Origin: Amphirosellinia nigrospora
Taxonomy: Eukaryota > Ascomycota > Sordariomycetes > Xylariales > Xylariaceae
Assembly: GCA_004123355.1 (NCBI GenBank)
Contig: SCHM01000003.1
Coordinates: forward strand, 5,537,058 to 5,601,057
Length of the DNA: 64,000 nucleotides
Direction: 5' to 3'
Within the stretch, counting starts at the first letter, position 1. The number at the start of each line of letters is the position of its first letter. The position numbers and the translations under genes were made by a program. Below are positions 48,966 to 60,900 of this stretch, in pieces. Under the pieces are notes generated by a model. It was given only the letters and a program-made list of their open reading frames with translations. It made no database searches and was not told where the DNA came from.

Positions 48966-50194
48966 TTATAGGACCGTGTAACCACCGTCGATGGCGATGT
49001 TGGCGCCGGTCATGAAGCCCGAGGCGTCGGAGGCGAGGAAGACGCAGAGGCCGTTGAGGTCGTCGACGTTGCCGAGACGGTTCTGCGGGGTAAGAGAGCG
49101 CCAGATCTTCTTCTGGGCCTCGAGGGCGGGCACCCGGTTCAGGGCCGTGTCCATGTAGCCGGGGGAGATGCAGTTGACGCGGATGTCATACTTGGCCCAC
49201 TCGGCCGCCAGCGACTTGCCGAACTGGATGACGCCCGCCTTGGAGGCGTTGTAGCAAGACTGCTCTTGCGGGTAGTTGACGATGCTGCCGCTCATCGAGG
49301 CGACGAGGATGATGGAGCCGGGCTTCTTGGCCTCCATCATGGCGCGGCCGACGGCCTGGCTCATGAGGAACGAACCAGTCAGGTTGATGTCGATGAGACG
49401 TCGGAACATCTAGTTGATCAAAAGTCAGTTTTCATGTCGACTACTACGGGGGAATCAAGTGGGCACAACATACGGCGGGGTCGTAGGTCTCGGCCTTGAT
49501 GTTGGAATCGGCGATACCAGCAGAGTTGACGAGAACGTCGGGAGCACCGTAGGTCTCGACGCAAGCAGCGACAGCAGCATTAATGGCGGCGCCGTCACGG
49601 ACATCGACCTTGAAGAAGGAGACGGGGAGACCGGTCTTCTGGTGTAACTCGGCGGCAGACTCGTCACCGAGCTCCTGGTTCACGTCGAAGATGACGATAG
49701 CCTTCGCACCAGCCTCGGCGCAGGCCCTAGCCATGTGGTTTCCGAGACCTCGAGCACCACTATTATGAAGACTTCGTTAGCGGATTGCGTCCAAGCTCAT
49801 CAATCATCGGGGGGGGTGAATTACCCAGTGACGACAACGACCTTGCCCATAACGCTCATCTTCTGCATCATGGGAGGCATGTCCCGCCAGACCTTCTGGG
49901 TCAGGGGAATGACATCGCCATCCTCCTCAGTGGGGAAGGGCTTAGGTTTGGCGTCGTCGCGGTTGACGGGAATGCTAAAGTGGTCACTCGTTGAGCCCGC
50001 AGCACCAGTAGAGTCGGGCGAGTAGACGGACACGGGAACCTCGGTCTCCTGCACGACATCGTTCTTCCGTCGGGCGGCAGAAAGCGAGAATGTGCGCTGG
50101 GCGACGGGAGCTCTGAAGACGGGGGCGCGGACGGCGCTGGCGAAACGGGGGCCGCGACCCTGCTCATGCGCAGTACTGCTGTTCGTCCAGACAT
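48966..50194 (-). CDS. Mitochondrial short-chain dehydrogenase (arabinitol/mannitol/sorbose-reductase type)
   Basis: An NAD(P)-dependent SDR of the group annotated as D-arabinitol 2-dehydrogenase, sorbose reductase or L-xylulose reductase; the exact sugar is not determinable. ATG 50194 gives MSGRTAVLRMS. After a one-base step near 50160 comes a mitochondrial presequence rich in Arg/Ala/Ser (GPRFASAVRAPVFRAPVAQR) with a likely cleavage before FSLSAARRK. The catalytic domain has a TGGARGLG cofactor motif formed across intron 49760-49824. DVLVNSAG (usually NNAG) follows, then intron 49410-49473, and the catalytic Ser and Tyr/Lys in ASMSGSIVNYPQEQSCYNAS and KAG. ISPGYMDT and DGGYTVL-stop at 48966 complete the fold. 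The exons are GC-rich at third positions. Length of about 366 residues includes the targeting extension. Confidence 0.9.
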
Positions 50195-50206
50195 TGTGAA
50201 TGTGTG

Positions 50207-50222
50207 GTGTGTGTGTGTGTGT
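50207..50222 (+). repeat. (GT)n dinucleotide repeat
   Basis: A GT run of about 8 units lies a few bases upstream of the SDR start codon, hence in its 5' leader as CA on the transcript. Confidence 0.9.
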
Positions 50223-52031
50223 GGGTTTTGGTGAAGATTAGGGAAAGATTGATTAGGTAGAAATAGAGGACACCAGACGTTTCCCCGGTTATGATAAGCA
50301 AATAGAGCTAATTGGAACTAATATGGCGGAGTAAAATGAAATAAGATGGACAATGATCTAAGGCAATTGGCTTCCAAGTAGAGCGAGACGGCGGATTCTT
50401 AAGTACCAGAGCCGAGATCGGTGGGGAGGCTGAGGCAGACCCGGGGTGAAGGATCGTGAGATTGCGGAAATGGTCACAAGACGTCAGGTTTGATGAGAAA
50501 TGGGTATTCTCTCAAAATAGGGCCTTGTCAAGTTTTACCGACAAAAAGCAGTAGTCAGGTCTTTCCCGTTATTAGCAACTTTATTAGTCGCGTACGGCTA
50601 GCAAGATCCGCTTGCCGTGGTGGGGAGGTGTGTCTCGTGAATTGTTTTCCGACCAGGGACGTCGTAGGAAATCGAAACGTGGGCTGGCGTTTCTTTCTTT
50701 CTGAGACCGGGCTCTGTCTCTGTGTCTCGCTTTGTCGTACGGGGGAATAGGGAGAGCTTTGGTACACGTATACAACGGCTGAGAGATCGTGAGATTATGG
50801 TTTGGTGGGGTTTTTTTTGCTAGGACTACGAAAGAATGAGAGGAACTTGTTCCAACATGAGATGACAAGACAACCTCTTTTTCTACCTTTCAACAGCTTA
50901 TCTACATTTTGTGGGAAAGTGTAGTTCGCCGCCTCCTAATGCATATAAATTTTCCATCTTCCTGTCGCTATCTCGCGCCAGACTCGCGCCGTTCTGTTAA
51001 GTGGTTCTGCCACCATCACATCCGCAGTACTGCATACTCCCCAGGCGAGCTCAAGAAAGGCCATGACGATGGATGGATGGATGCTACACTAGGAAGATAG
51101 ATGGTGTGAGGAAGCTGATCGGTATCCTCAAACTTCTGGGGCTGGCCCACGCGTGGCAACACCAGCTCGCGACTACTATCGCGGACTCCGATCGTGGAGC
51201 AAAACTACTTACTTACTTAGTATATTGTGGCAGCAGTACCGAGCGTGGAATTAGTCTACAGTAGTGTACAGTAGCGGCATACATGGCAAACAATTGACAC
51301 CGCCAACTCCCGAATGCTAGCCGGCAGCCTGCTCTGGAGGTAATGTGGAAACAAAATCCGTAGTGAGAAATCTCTGCGCCGACGCGTGAGCAAGGTCAGA
51401 CAAGGTCGTGGCCAGCGGAGCTCGTATGCAATTACAATTTGTCTGCGCTCTCTCTCTACTTAGTGTACGATTCAGGGCAAATCCCCTTTTCCGAGCTCCT
51501 ATCTCCTTTTACGCAGCTCTGGTACGGGCTTGTTCCGTTGCTCCGTCACACAGCCTATAGTATCCTTTTGTTGTACATGTACACCACTATCTGGATTGGA
51601 CCCCTAAAGGCAAACATGACAGACAGACAGAAAAAAAATCTCCCACGGGCCAAGAGTCAAGTCCCAGCATAGCCCAGCCTGGTGGGAGTCTAGAGGCTCC
51701 GGAGCCCACATGTTACCCACATGGACCGTCATGAGACAAAGGTCCGCCCGCAACAGCAGCAGGGCCCCATAAACCCAATTTTGGAAGTGATTTGAGTCTT
51801 CTTTTGCGGCGTCTTGACGGCTTGGCAAAGGCCTGCCACTCTGCAGTAATCCATCCGGGTGCGTGGGACAACGTGGGACAGTTGGAATGCCAAGCCGAAA
51901 GCAAGCAACTACTGCATGGACTAGGTATGAGGAAGACCTCCCCTGTCAGCTTGGCGATAGCTAGCGTCATCGTCTATTAGCACTGTTCTTATCCTCATTG
52001 TCTAATAGGGTTCTGGAATTGTTCCCGTGTC
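50223..52031. other. Gene-poor intergenic region
   Basis: About 1.8 kb between the SDR start and the MITE. The small frames present (under 100 codons) look random. No tRNA, rRNA or domain is visible. Confidence 0.45.
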
Positions 52032-52042
52032 GACTATTGCGC

Positions 52043-52096
52043 AGGTCAGATTCTCGGACGTCACGTTTTGATTTCTACACGTCAAACTAGCCGCAT
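52043..52096 (+). repeat. Left terminal inverted repeat of the MITE
   Basis: Matches the reverse complement of 52386-52439 at 50 of 54 positions. Weaker similarity continues inward for about 15 bp. Confidence 0.92.
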
Positions 52097-52385
52097 TTAG
52101 AAGCGTTCACCCACAACTAACCATCTATACACAGCACATAACTCTAAGTTAGCAATTATATAAGCAGAACTTAGCGAATACTACTATAATTATATATACG
52201 TAAATTTTAAAAATATAATATATATATAGCTTATTTTTATAATTTTTAAAATATATATATGTAGTATATAGAATATTAGTCTGGTAGTATGTATGTAGCT
52301 TAATCTGTAAATTTAACCGGGGCTACATTGTGCACCTAGCTAATCAAATGGCCAGACTGGGCCTTGAAGTGGGGTGGACTTCCAC

Positions 52386-52439
52386 ATGCGGCTAGTTTGA
52401 CGTGTGGTTATCAAAACGTGACGTCCGAGAATCCGACCT
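52386..52439 (-). repeat. Right terminal inverted repeat of the MITE
   Basis: Inverted partner of 52043-52096. Immediately followed by the second copy of the 11-bp target duplication. Confidence 0.92.
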
Positions 52440-52707
52440 GACTATTGCGCGCCAAAGCTGAAACCCATAACCGCCGTTGATTGGCAAGTCGTAGGTAAAC
52501 AATGGGACAAGCATACTGGTTGGTATACCGTAACTCCTAATGAGAAATCTAGTGACACGATTCAGGTTATTTTGCTTTTTGTAATAGATACCCGTTAGCC
52601 CAGATTAAGTTATTACAGAACCGGATAATCGTTGAAGAGATCTTCGGCTGCTATTCCGGAATGTCTAGGCAGCTAGGTTAGTCTGGGTACCTACGGAGTA
52701 CTCCTAA

Positions 52708-53175
52708 CTAAAAGCTTAAAAAGGAGAAAAAGGAGAGCTTAAGCACTGTCAACCTATTTTCAAGAAAGAGAATGTCAGCTCGATCAGAATCATACCATGC
52801 GCGTAGTTCAGCGCCACGAGAGTACCGCAGAAAGTCTTGCGTGATAATCCAGAGCGTGGGGGTTTGTTTCACACAGTCAGATTCGTTCAGATAGTCTATC
52901 ATTATCACTTTGACAGGAACACCAACTACAACGGGAAGGTCTACGACGATCAGGCCAGCGAAGCATAGTAAAAGATAGTAGTTATAGAGTTCCGCCAACA
53001 GCATTGGAACCGATGGCAAGGAATATCCGCAGGGAACATGATTTGCGCATGCAATGCAAAGGAAAATATCTACACTATCTCTTCGATCTCGGTTAGTAAT
53101 ACTTTGGTAGCGTACCGTAGTACCCGCCACGAAATCCCAATCACAAGCAAGATAATTAGGGGACAGCCGCAACAT
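52708..53175 (-). CDS. Possible hypothetical protein (155 codons)
   Basis: An uninterrupted frame of 155 codons from ATG 53175, with a hydrophobic stretch in the middle (LYNYYLLLCFAGLIVVDLPV) and a mixed, protein-like C-terminal part (WIITQDFLRYSRGAELRAWY). I recognise no family. It sits 0.3 kb from the MITE in an otherwise gene-free zone, and may be chance, an exon of an unrecognised gene, or a relic. Confidence 0.3.
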   Translation of the reverse strand: MLRLSPNYLACDWDFVAGTTVRYQSITNRDRRDSVDIFLCIACANHVPCGYSLPSVPMLLAELYNYYLLLCFAGLIVVDLPVVVGVPVKVIMIDYLNESDCVKQTPTLWIITQDFLRYSRGAELRAWYDSDRADILFLENRLTVLKLSFFSFLSF

Positions 53176-54388
53176 GCAGATTGATAACTCTGACCGCCCT
53201 TGTCTCTTGAATTACTACAACAGTGAGAGATCGCATTGATGACTGAGCGTCGGTCGTGGCAGCTGACCGGTGTTTCTCACCGCCAACACTTCACGATGTT
53301 TTAGAGGAGCTTAACCCCGAAAGGGGAAGGGGAGCTTGGGTGTCAGCAAAGCTAAGGACCGCGGTCAAGTTCCAATCCCCCATTTCTCACGTAAAGTGGA
53401 GAGCTAACATAAGTAATAGCCCACAGTGTGCAGCAAACAGGCCTTTTTTTCCCTTTCCCCCTCTCTTTCACTCGTTGGAAAATCCGGGGTGCTTTAAGCT
53501 ATTGGCGCAGGAACACGTTGCTAGTGTAGTCAACCGAAAAATATTTTCTCCATCACCGCCATCTTGATACATATATTTTTGTTCAATGATGTAGGCTGGC
53601 GGTAAACGCTCAGGAGGTTCTGGTCTGTCAATATGCGCTCGACGTATGGCGTCAAGTCGAAATCCCAATGCGATATATAGCTCCGATCTGCGGCTCTTTA
53701 TATCCCAGAATCGCCGGTGCATGGTTGACGCTGCAAGCAGGTTACTTGGCCGGAGCTGTGGTTGGCTCGCTTAGCCATTAACACTTGAGATATAATGTGC
53801 GTCATTCGGGACGTATCTCGCAGAATAATCTCATGGTTGTGTTTCACAGCGACATATGAACAACACAAACAAAGTTTATAAAAACATGTGGACATCCAGA
53901 TTTCGTCGTTCGGAGATAAGCCATTAGATACATTATAATAAAGGTGGCCACTAAATCAATAAAGTCCTTGGCCCCTTTGACACACGGACCTGGTACGTGT
54001 AAATTAGCCGCTTACACGGCTCTCATACCTCATTCGTATGCTCCCCTCCAAGATCCACGCAACCACCGCTGTCCCGCGCTGCCAAGCAGGTTAATGCCGG
54101 CGCTCTCGGAAGAGTGGGATCAGCCCTGCAAGTGGCGTTACTTCGTCGTTCGGATTGTTCTATGCCGGACACGTGCCTAGATATTATCCTTCCCGAATTC
54201 GTCATTCCGATATCACTGATCAGTAACGAAGTGTCTTGTCGTTCCCTCCTCATTTTGGCCGTGTAGTATGAACATACTATGGGGTAGTGTTGTCGTAATT
54301 CCCTTTCGACCGAGGCTTCTGATTTCAACATTAATGTAGCAGACAATCCCTTCCGAACTCCCAATCATTCGGGATGCCGGGGAGCTCT
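53176..54388. other. Intergenic
   Basis: Short frames only, no recognisable domain. This is the 3' flank of the ankyrin gene, which reads toward it. Confidence 0.4.
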
Positions 54389-56310
54389 CTACACGGTTTC
54401 CAGCTCTCTTCGAAAATTAGTTGCCTCAACACGGGCTATCTGTATTTCACTTTCCTGTTGGCATTCTCGGCAGATGATGCCAATTCCTCTCAGGGTGCGA
54501 ACAATATCTCTAGATTCCTTGTATGCTTGCATCGCCTTGCTTGGGGTGAACTTCAGGGGTGGCTCCAGGTTGTACACTATTGCGGGTGGTAGGGCGGTTC
54601 TAACCAAATGACATCTTCCCTAACGACCGGGTGGCATGGTCCTAGTTCGGCCCTGATATAGGTGTAATAATCAAGCGCCCAGCCTAGTGAAGTTCGACCA
54701 CCCTCATCCGCAGTAAGGCCAAGGATTTCTTGACAGTGGCTAGGAATAGCAGATCGTGAAGTTCAAAGTCCGGAAACAGACCTCAACCACCCATCACCAC
54801 GCGCAACAATAAGATATAGCCATTGGCGTCAGACAGGTTGATGGAAGTGCCGTAGCGTAACAGTAGCGAACACATTTCCTCGTTACCATGATAGGCAGCA
54901 GTTCCTAGCAGCGTAAACGCGATCTTTTCCCCATGGGCCAGCTTAGTCTGGTTTGGATCAACCCCGGCTTGCAGAAGAAGTTCTGCTGCTGCTAAACGAC
55001 CTCAGCTCACTGCCCTTCTTGATCCATGCCATGTGCTTGGCGCTTCAGTAATTCTTCAATAATCTTTGTGCTCCTATAATAAGCAGCATAGTCAATGCAG
55101 CTCGATAGTACCAGCCGTCCGCATCATCAATCAACTTGAGAGTGCTGGAGCGTAGTTGAAGTAAGTCATATTCGTAAGAGTAGAAAACCGTCAACAAAAT
55201 AAAGACTGTAGATGATATAGCAGCGAGACGGGGATGCAGGCTGCAAAGCATTTTCTCCCTGCAAGAAGTCAGGTATTGGAAACTATTACTTGTATGATGA
55301 TATAAGTCTCGCATTAGTAATAGATAAAAGGAGAATACATACTAATGGCTTCTCCCAGATGGTGAAACATGTTGTCTTCCAGTCCCAACTGCACATAGGT
55401 TTCAGAGAGCCACGGCACTCTTCATCTCCTTCCACACACAAAGCCACCCCATCGCAAATACGGGGTTCCAGAAGGTCGTCCATATGAGTTTGTGCAAACC
55501 TGTGAGCTGCGCCTCTCATATTATGGACATTGATACCTTCGAGTGACGACTGATATTTCAAGTTTCTTCAGTTATACATCGATTAAAGAACTCAGTTATA
55601 GTCTTGTCATCTAGAGCGATGATACTCGTGAGGTCCAATAATATGTTGTCATCGTAGTTAAACTCGGTTCTTATCATACCCATCGTGATATCCGTTATTG
55701 TATACGGCATTGCAAATGTAAACGCCATGCAAATATGAGCATCCGATGCCGATGATTCCTTTGACTTGTTACTACCATCTAAGATAGGTAGCCTCTGATC
55801 AAGCAGGTAGTCCTTGACTCAGTGGTGGATTGGGTACAGCTGCTTTGGCCGGACATATGATGTTGTTCCGGATATCCATAATGAATGTGTCGAACCATTG
55901 CTTGGTGACGACGATGTATATGACGACGCAGTTGACGACATTGGCGATCCAGATGATGATTGGTATATATCCGGATCCTATAGGATAACGAGCCCGCCTG
56001 AGAGTGACTGAACCAGACCCGCATCTGAGCTTCGCTCTCAATAAAATCTGGATTCTCCTCTAGAGCAGAGTAAGACTTTGCCCCTGGCTCAAGCTGGAAA
56101 TTCATCAATACCCTAAGTAGTGCTGTATTCAGGGTTCCTTGGGAAGCATGCCCATTGAAACAACTGCAACGACCGGGCTCGATTTTCTTGAGGCACCAAT
56201 TTATAATATTATGGTAAAGCCTAGAATGTTGTCAAGGGGCGGTCTGGATCTGGCGGTCATCTGAATCGTACTCTTCCTTCGCGGTGCGAATGTCATCACC
56301 ATGCAATCGG
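54389..56310 (-). CDS. Ankyrin-repeat protein with an N-terminal membrane segment
   Basis: Coding blocks on the minus strand, ordered 5' to 3': NWCLKKIEPGRCSCFNGHAS leading into LLRVLMNFQLEPGAKSYSAL; a membrane helix (IPIIIWIANVVNCVVIYIVV, about 55905-55965); SDAHICMAFTFAMPYTITDI; AHRFAQTHMDDLLEPRICDG with a Cys-rich KPMCSWDWKTTCF; an intron of about 84 nt near 55262-55345; then ankyrin-like units (DYAAYYRSTKIIEELLKRQA; AAELLLQAGVDPNQTKLAHG; LLGTAAYHGNEEMCSLLLRY). The end has IRAELGPCHPVVREDVIWLE and a helical tail to a stop at 54389. Blocks lie in different frames, mostly one base apart, as elsewhere in the window; degeneration is the alternative. The 5' end is uncertain. The family is recognisable only as ankyrin. 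Confidence 0.6.
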
Positions 56311-57978
56311 TCGCCCTAACTATAGCCGCCACGCCAACGCTCAGCGTCTACAAGACAGCGACGATGGTCTGCAGACAATCAGACTCGGTTAAAACTGGCT
56401 CTTGCATTGCCTATAACAATCTCTGGTGGCAATCCGCTAATATATCTACGCCTGAGAAAATATATATAGGTAAGTAAGACCCAGTCTCATTAGCGCGTTA
56501 GACGTTTACAAGAATTTGGCTCTCACAAGATGTGGCACTCGTGCGTAGATCATGCCATTCTCGATCACGGCTACGACTACCTATCCTGTTGCATGACTGC
56601 GCTGCTTAGTTTCAAATGCTCCCAAATCGCCGGTTGGCGCTGAGTCGCCAACGCTTGGTGGAAAGGCTTATGGCTAAATTAAGCTACATGGGTAGTATCG
56701 TTGACATTATTGTATATTGTGCATATTTTAATTGAATGAGATAATAGGAGCCCGTGGCATATGCTGTAAGTTTTGAACTAATCCCGAATATATAGAGCCA
56801 TAAAGGCAGACTTAGACTTCATGAAGGTTGGGTTGGGCTTGATAAGCTTACTTACTATGCCGATAGATAGGGTAAAGGTAGCATTATAAGTATTTGGGTC
56901 TGTGCGTAGTTTAATGGACGCCTAATCCCCTCATTTGCTTTGACTGCATCTTCACAACGCTTGCCACACAACCTGCATCTTATTATTCGAGCTGAGTGCA
57001 TCGCTTATCGAATGGAATTAGGTAGTTCATTTAATCTCGTCGAGCCCCCGGTCGTAATATGGTTCCTGGAGTTATGTGTTGCCGCCCACACCTGCACTAG
57101 ATGGAACTGTTAACTTACACCGCGGACGTGTTGTGCCAATTGGCACGAATCCCTTCCCCGACCCCGAGCCCAGTCCCCCATCGAGGCTTCATTGCGCTAT
57201 ACAAATATTTTTTATGTGCCTGTCTTCGCACAAGTGTGACTAAGCCAAGTGGACATTTGCTACGATGCGATACATGCTACTAAGTTATTCTGCCTCATTT
57301 AGCATTCAGGGGTCAATTAGCAGTAGTTGGTGACTTCCCCAGCTATGTCCCCCATTCAGATACAAAATTCTTTTATGCCTCCCGTGATGGTCCAAACCCA
57401 ATTGCTGTTACCCAAGAATATGCCAATTATCCAACTTGATCACCCTTGCTGTTCCGCGCCGAGTGAAACTACATATGAAACGATCGCGACAGGGTCTTGC
57501 CGACAGGGGGTAGGCCACTGCAGCGCTTGTTGCTCTTGGGTTCAACTAGCTTTGCGAGTCCACCAATACCTCGTCTCCTTGATCGCGGGCTTCAGGGTTG
57601 TATGGAGGCATCTCGAACACGGACCCGCCAGCGTCACGTTTGAGGTAGCAACCTAAACCAAGATCGTGAGAATCCAGGTTGACGGGGATGCGTGAGTGCA
57701 GGAGCCCCCCAGTTCTTGCAACCGAACGACTCGACATGAGGTGCGATAGGTCAATTCGCTGCTCTCGTTTACTTCGATTGCTTCATTTTCTCTTCGCTTC
57801 TTCACGACACGAGTTGGAGAACGTGTTGTTGATCGCCCGTTATGGCGTCGTGATGAAATATCTGGATATGCCATCATGATATAGTTCCTTTGTTTAATAA
57901 CTTTACCAACCCATCGAGTGGCCGTTGGCTTTCTTTCTACCCTCCCGTAATTTACTGCTCAGCAGTGTCGCCGTTACC
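56311..57978. other. Divergent intergenic region
   Basis: 1.7 kb between the ankyrin gene (-) and the LW-repeat protein gene (+). AT-rich, with no frame I can support. The first exon of the ankyrin gene could extend into its left edge. Confidence 0.4.
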
Positions 57979-60900
57979 ATGGCTGTGCCTGGAACAGTCC
58001 AGGCCTTGATTGCCGCCTTCTCATTGTGAGTGCTCAACTACAACATAATTACGGTTGTATACTTATATTCTATCACAGTGGAATTTTATTCAACGCGGCA
58101 TCCGGAGCGCTGGTCATTTACGTCAAGGGCCATGGCTCAGCGATATATCGGGACGGGCTGAGGCTGGTCCTCATTTTATTCCTTTCAACAGCTTCATTAT
58201 GGGCTCTTGTCGAGTTCCTTTCCACTTTGATCGACCCGAGCGCAACATCCACGTGCCAGGTGGCGGTTGTTTTCTCTTCGCTTTTTGACCAATTCGGAAG
58301 GGTATTTGCTGAGCAATATCTGGTTTGGGCTGTACCAAAAGGAAATACCAAAACAGGATTTTCCCTCGTGCCACAGATCCTGGTTTTTGGCCGACTATTC
58401 GTAGGTGTTGCATTTACTGCGGTGACTCGGACTCAGTTCAAGCCGACCTGTGCTCCTATATCTAGCATACGAGCAGTATCTATCACGACCATCGCATTGG
58501 ATGCGGTTATTATCGGTTTCTTATCAGTCCAAGCTTTCTCAAGTAGCTTGTCTACGGAAAGTCCAAGTTCTCGTTCGACGACCATCGAGACGAGGACCGT
58601 TCGCTTGGTCGTGGTGGGAGTTTTTGTGTGGTTGGGGGTTCGTTATTATCTTTCCCCTAATCACATTGGTTGCATGCTTACTCTGGACAGACGAGCGTTA
58701 CTTCGTTACTGGGATTGGATAGTATAGACCTGTTCTACAGAACTGCCTTGCCTGGAATTGGACTCACAATTTTAGTTGGTTAGTTATATCATTCGTAAGC
58801 TCCCTTCATATGTCTAACGCTGTCATAAAGGGCTGGTCACAATTTTATCTCAAACACTCGTCGTTCCCGAGAGCCCCCCGGCGACCCGATTCTCCGATTT
58901 CGCGGGAGCCCAGAGATCTGTCGTCATCAGACTCTGCGGAATATCCACCTTCCCGCTACGAGGACCTGAAGACGGCCAACACTGTGGCGATATCCGCGTT
59001 TGCAGCAAAGACGGAGGCTAATCGAAGCATTCGGCGGAATGACGATGGGACGTTTCCGCCGATTTCTAAACCAGTAGCGGTTAGATCAGATATGAATGGG
59101 AATCCAATCCAGGGGCAGCTTTTCTCGGCTACAACGCCATCGAATTTCGCACCGGCTCTTTCTGCTGTCCCGCCTCTCCCGGAAAACTGGGGGATTATTA
59201 AGAGTAATAGTGGCCGTATGAAAGCTGTTCCGAAGTCCAAGGCCAGAACAGGGAAGCTAGCAATCTCGAACCCAATTCTGACAGAAGATGAGAACGCGCA
59301 AACCCCCTTAAGCGAATTCCTACAATCGATCTAGCCAAGGCAGCAAACAACGATAGACTAAGACGAGAAAAGTATGCAGAACGTATCCCAAGTCTCGTTG
59401 CGCAGCGTCCTGCTCCACGACCTCCCAGTCCCCCACCGCCCCTGATACGATAGATACAGAGCTGCAAGTGACTGGAGACGTGGGAAGATCTGAATCGATT
59501 AAATCAAGTAACACGTCAAGTGGACTATCCGTTCAGGGAAATGCATCTTCTACAGCTACTCAGTTATCTCCCGGTGCTGACGTCGGGCGTCGGTCGCCCC
59601 GACACCCGGGGTCAGCTCCGTTGGCGGCGCCATTCAAGGTGATCAGACCGGTGAGCCTATTCGAATACCTATCCCGACCAATTGAACGAAAACAAGATGT
59701 GCCCCAACGAAACCAGAACCTGTGAAGACGCCTCTCCAACGTCGCCCTACCACGGGGCTGCCCTCTAATCCACGCGCCAAACTCTAAAATCGTTAACGAA
59801 TGAAGCAAGCAATCAAAAGACTCAGACTGTTATGTTTGTGAACAATATTGTTTACAACAACCCTGATTCTATTGGAGATATTCCAGGAGGCCGGTAAAGT
59901 ACACAACCACCCGATTCCGGTGATTCTGTCGTGAATCGCCCGCGTCCATTCCGGAAGAGCGATAAAGATCGACAGGTCTTCCCGTCCGAGATCTCACCAA
60001 ATCATCACCATAGGCGATCTAAATCGGCCGGTTCCATAGTAAGTCGAAAGTCGATACTACAATCGGTTCCTGGCAGTCCTACGGGGCTCCCCTCTCTGCT
60101 CCAATGCACCAACGACTGGAGGCGTATCGAGCAGTGTTAAGGGCATGACTGTCGAAGAGAAAATGAATCTACTCTATTCTGCGCCATTGAGTGCGCCTTC
60201 CGGCACAAAACGACGGTCATCTGTTCCGACCTACCTCCTATCCGGTTGCTTTTCAGGAGTCTTGGAATCTCCAAAGGATAGCATGTCTGACTCAGAATCG
60301 AATAATGACATGAGGGCGTCCAAAGGTAGCAAAAGGACAACGGCGCGGACGTCCAGCTTACTTGGAATCACCGTAGTTTCCAGAAGCGGAAACCAGAGCA
60401 ATGAGTCGGCAATAGCTTTCGATGATCACAACCCGTGGACGAAGTAGGCAACTCCTGGCTACCTGGATTAGCATTCAATGCGCAAGGGGAGAGCTTTAAA
60501 GCATCTGGAGAACTCAAACGGAGGTCATCGCCAGTCTGCCTCCAAGTAGGCAGCTGAGCATGTCAACAACCCGAAGCGAATCGCGTTTTGGTGATGAAGA
60601 AACAACAACAAATTGGGCTCGGTGTACTCGCCTGTTGCCCCAGTCTCGAGACAAAATGCCCGTTCAACTTACATTCGGAAGGGATCTCACAACGTTCCTG
60701 GCTCGGAGGAGGTTCCGATCATAATGTTTGATGAATCCCTCGAGGAACCAGTCAATAACCATCCATCAACAGACTCAAAACGTGGGAATTCACCAATTAG
60801 CGGCTCGGATAGTTCTCGAAACTTGTCATGGCAGTTCCATCACCGCATAGGGGATGACTGCCCTACTTTTTCAGCTCGGAAAGATAAGCTCCGGGCAAGA

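Larger units (their letters stand above)
52043..52439. mobile_element. MITE with 54-bp TIRs, Mutator-like (MULE-type) by target duplication
   Basis: The 54-bp ends 52043-52096 and 52386-52439 are inverted copies with four mismatches; both start AGGTC then (A/G)GATTCTCGGACGTC. The element is flanked by an 11-bp direct repeat, GACTATTGCGC, at 52032-52042 and 52440-52450. That target-site duplication length is typical of Mutator-like elements (9-11 bp), not of Tc1/mariner (TA) or hAT (8 bp). The 397-bp unit has no coding capacity. Its core (about 52140-52300) is extremely AT-rich with TATATA palindromes, which could be original or result from repeat-induced point mutation. Near-perfect TIRs and a perfect target duplication point to a fairly recent insertion. 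The autonomous partner is not in this window. Confidence 0.88.
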
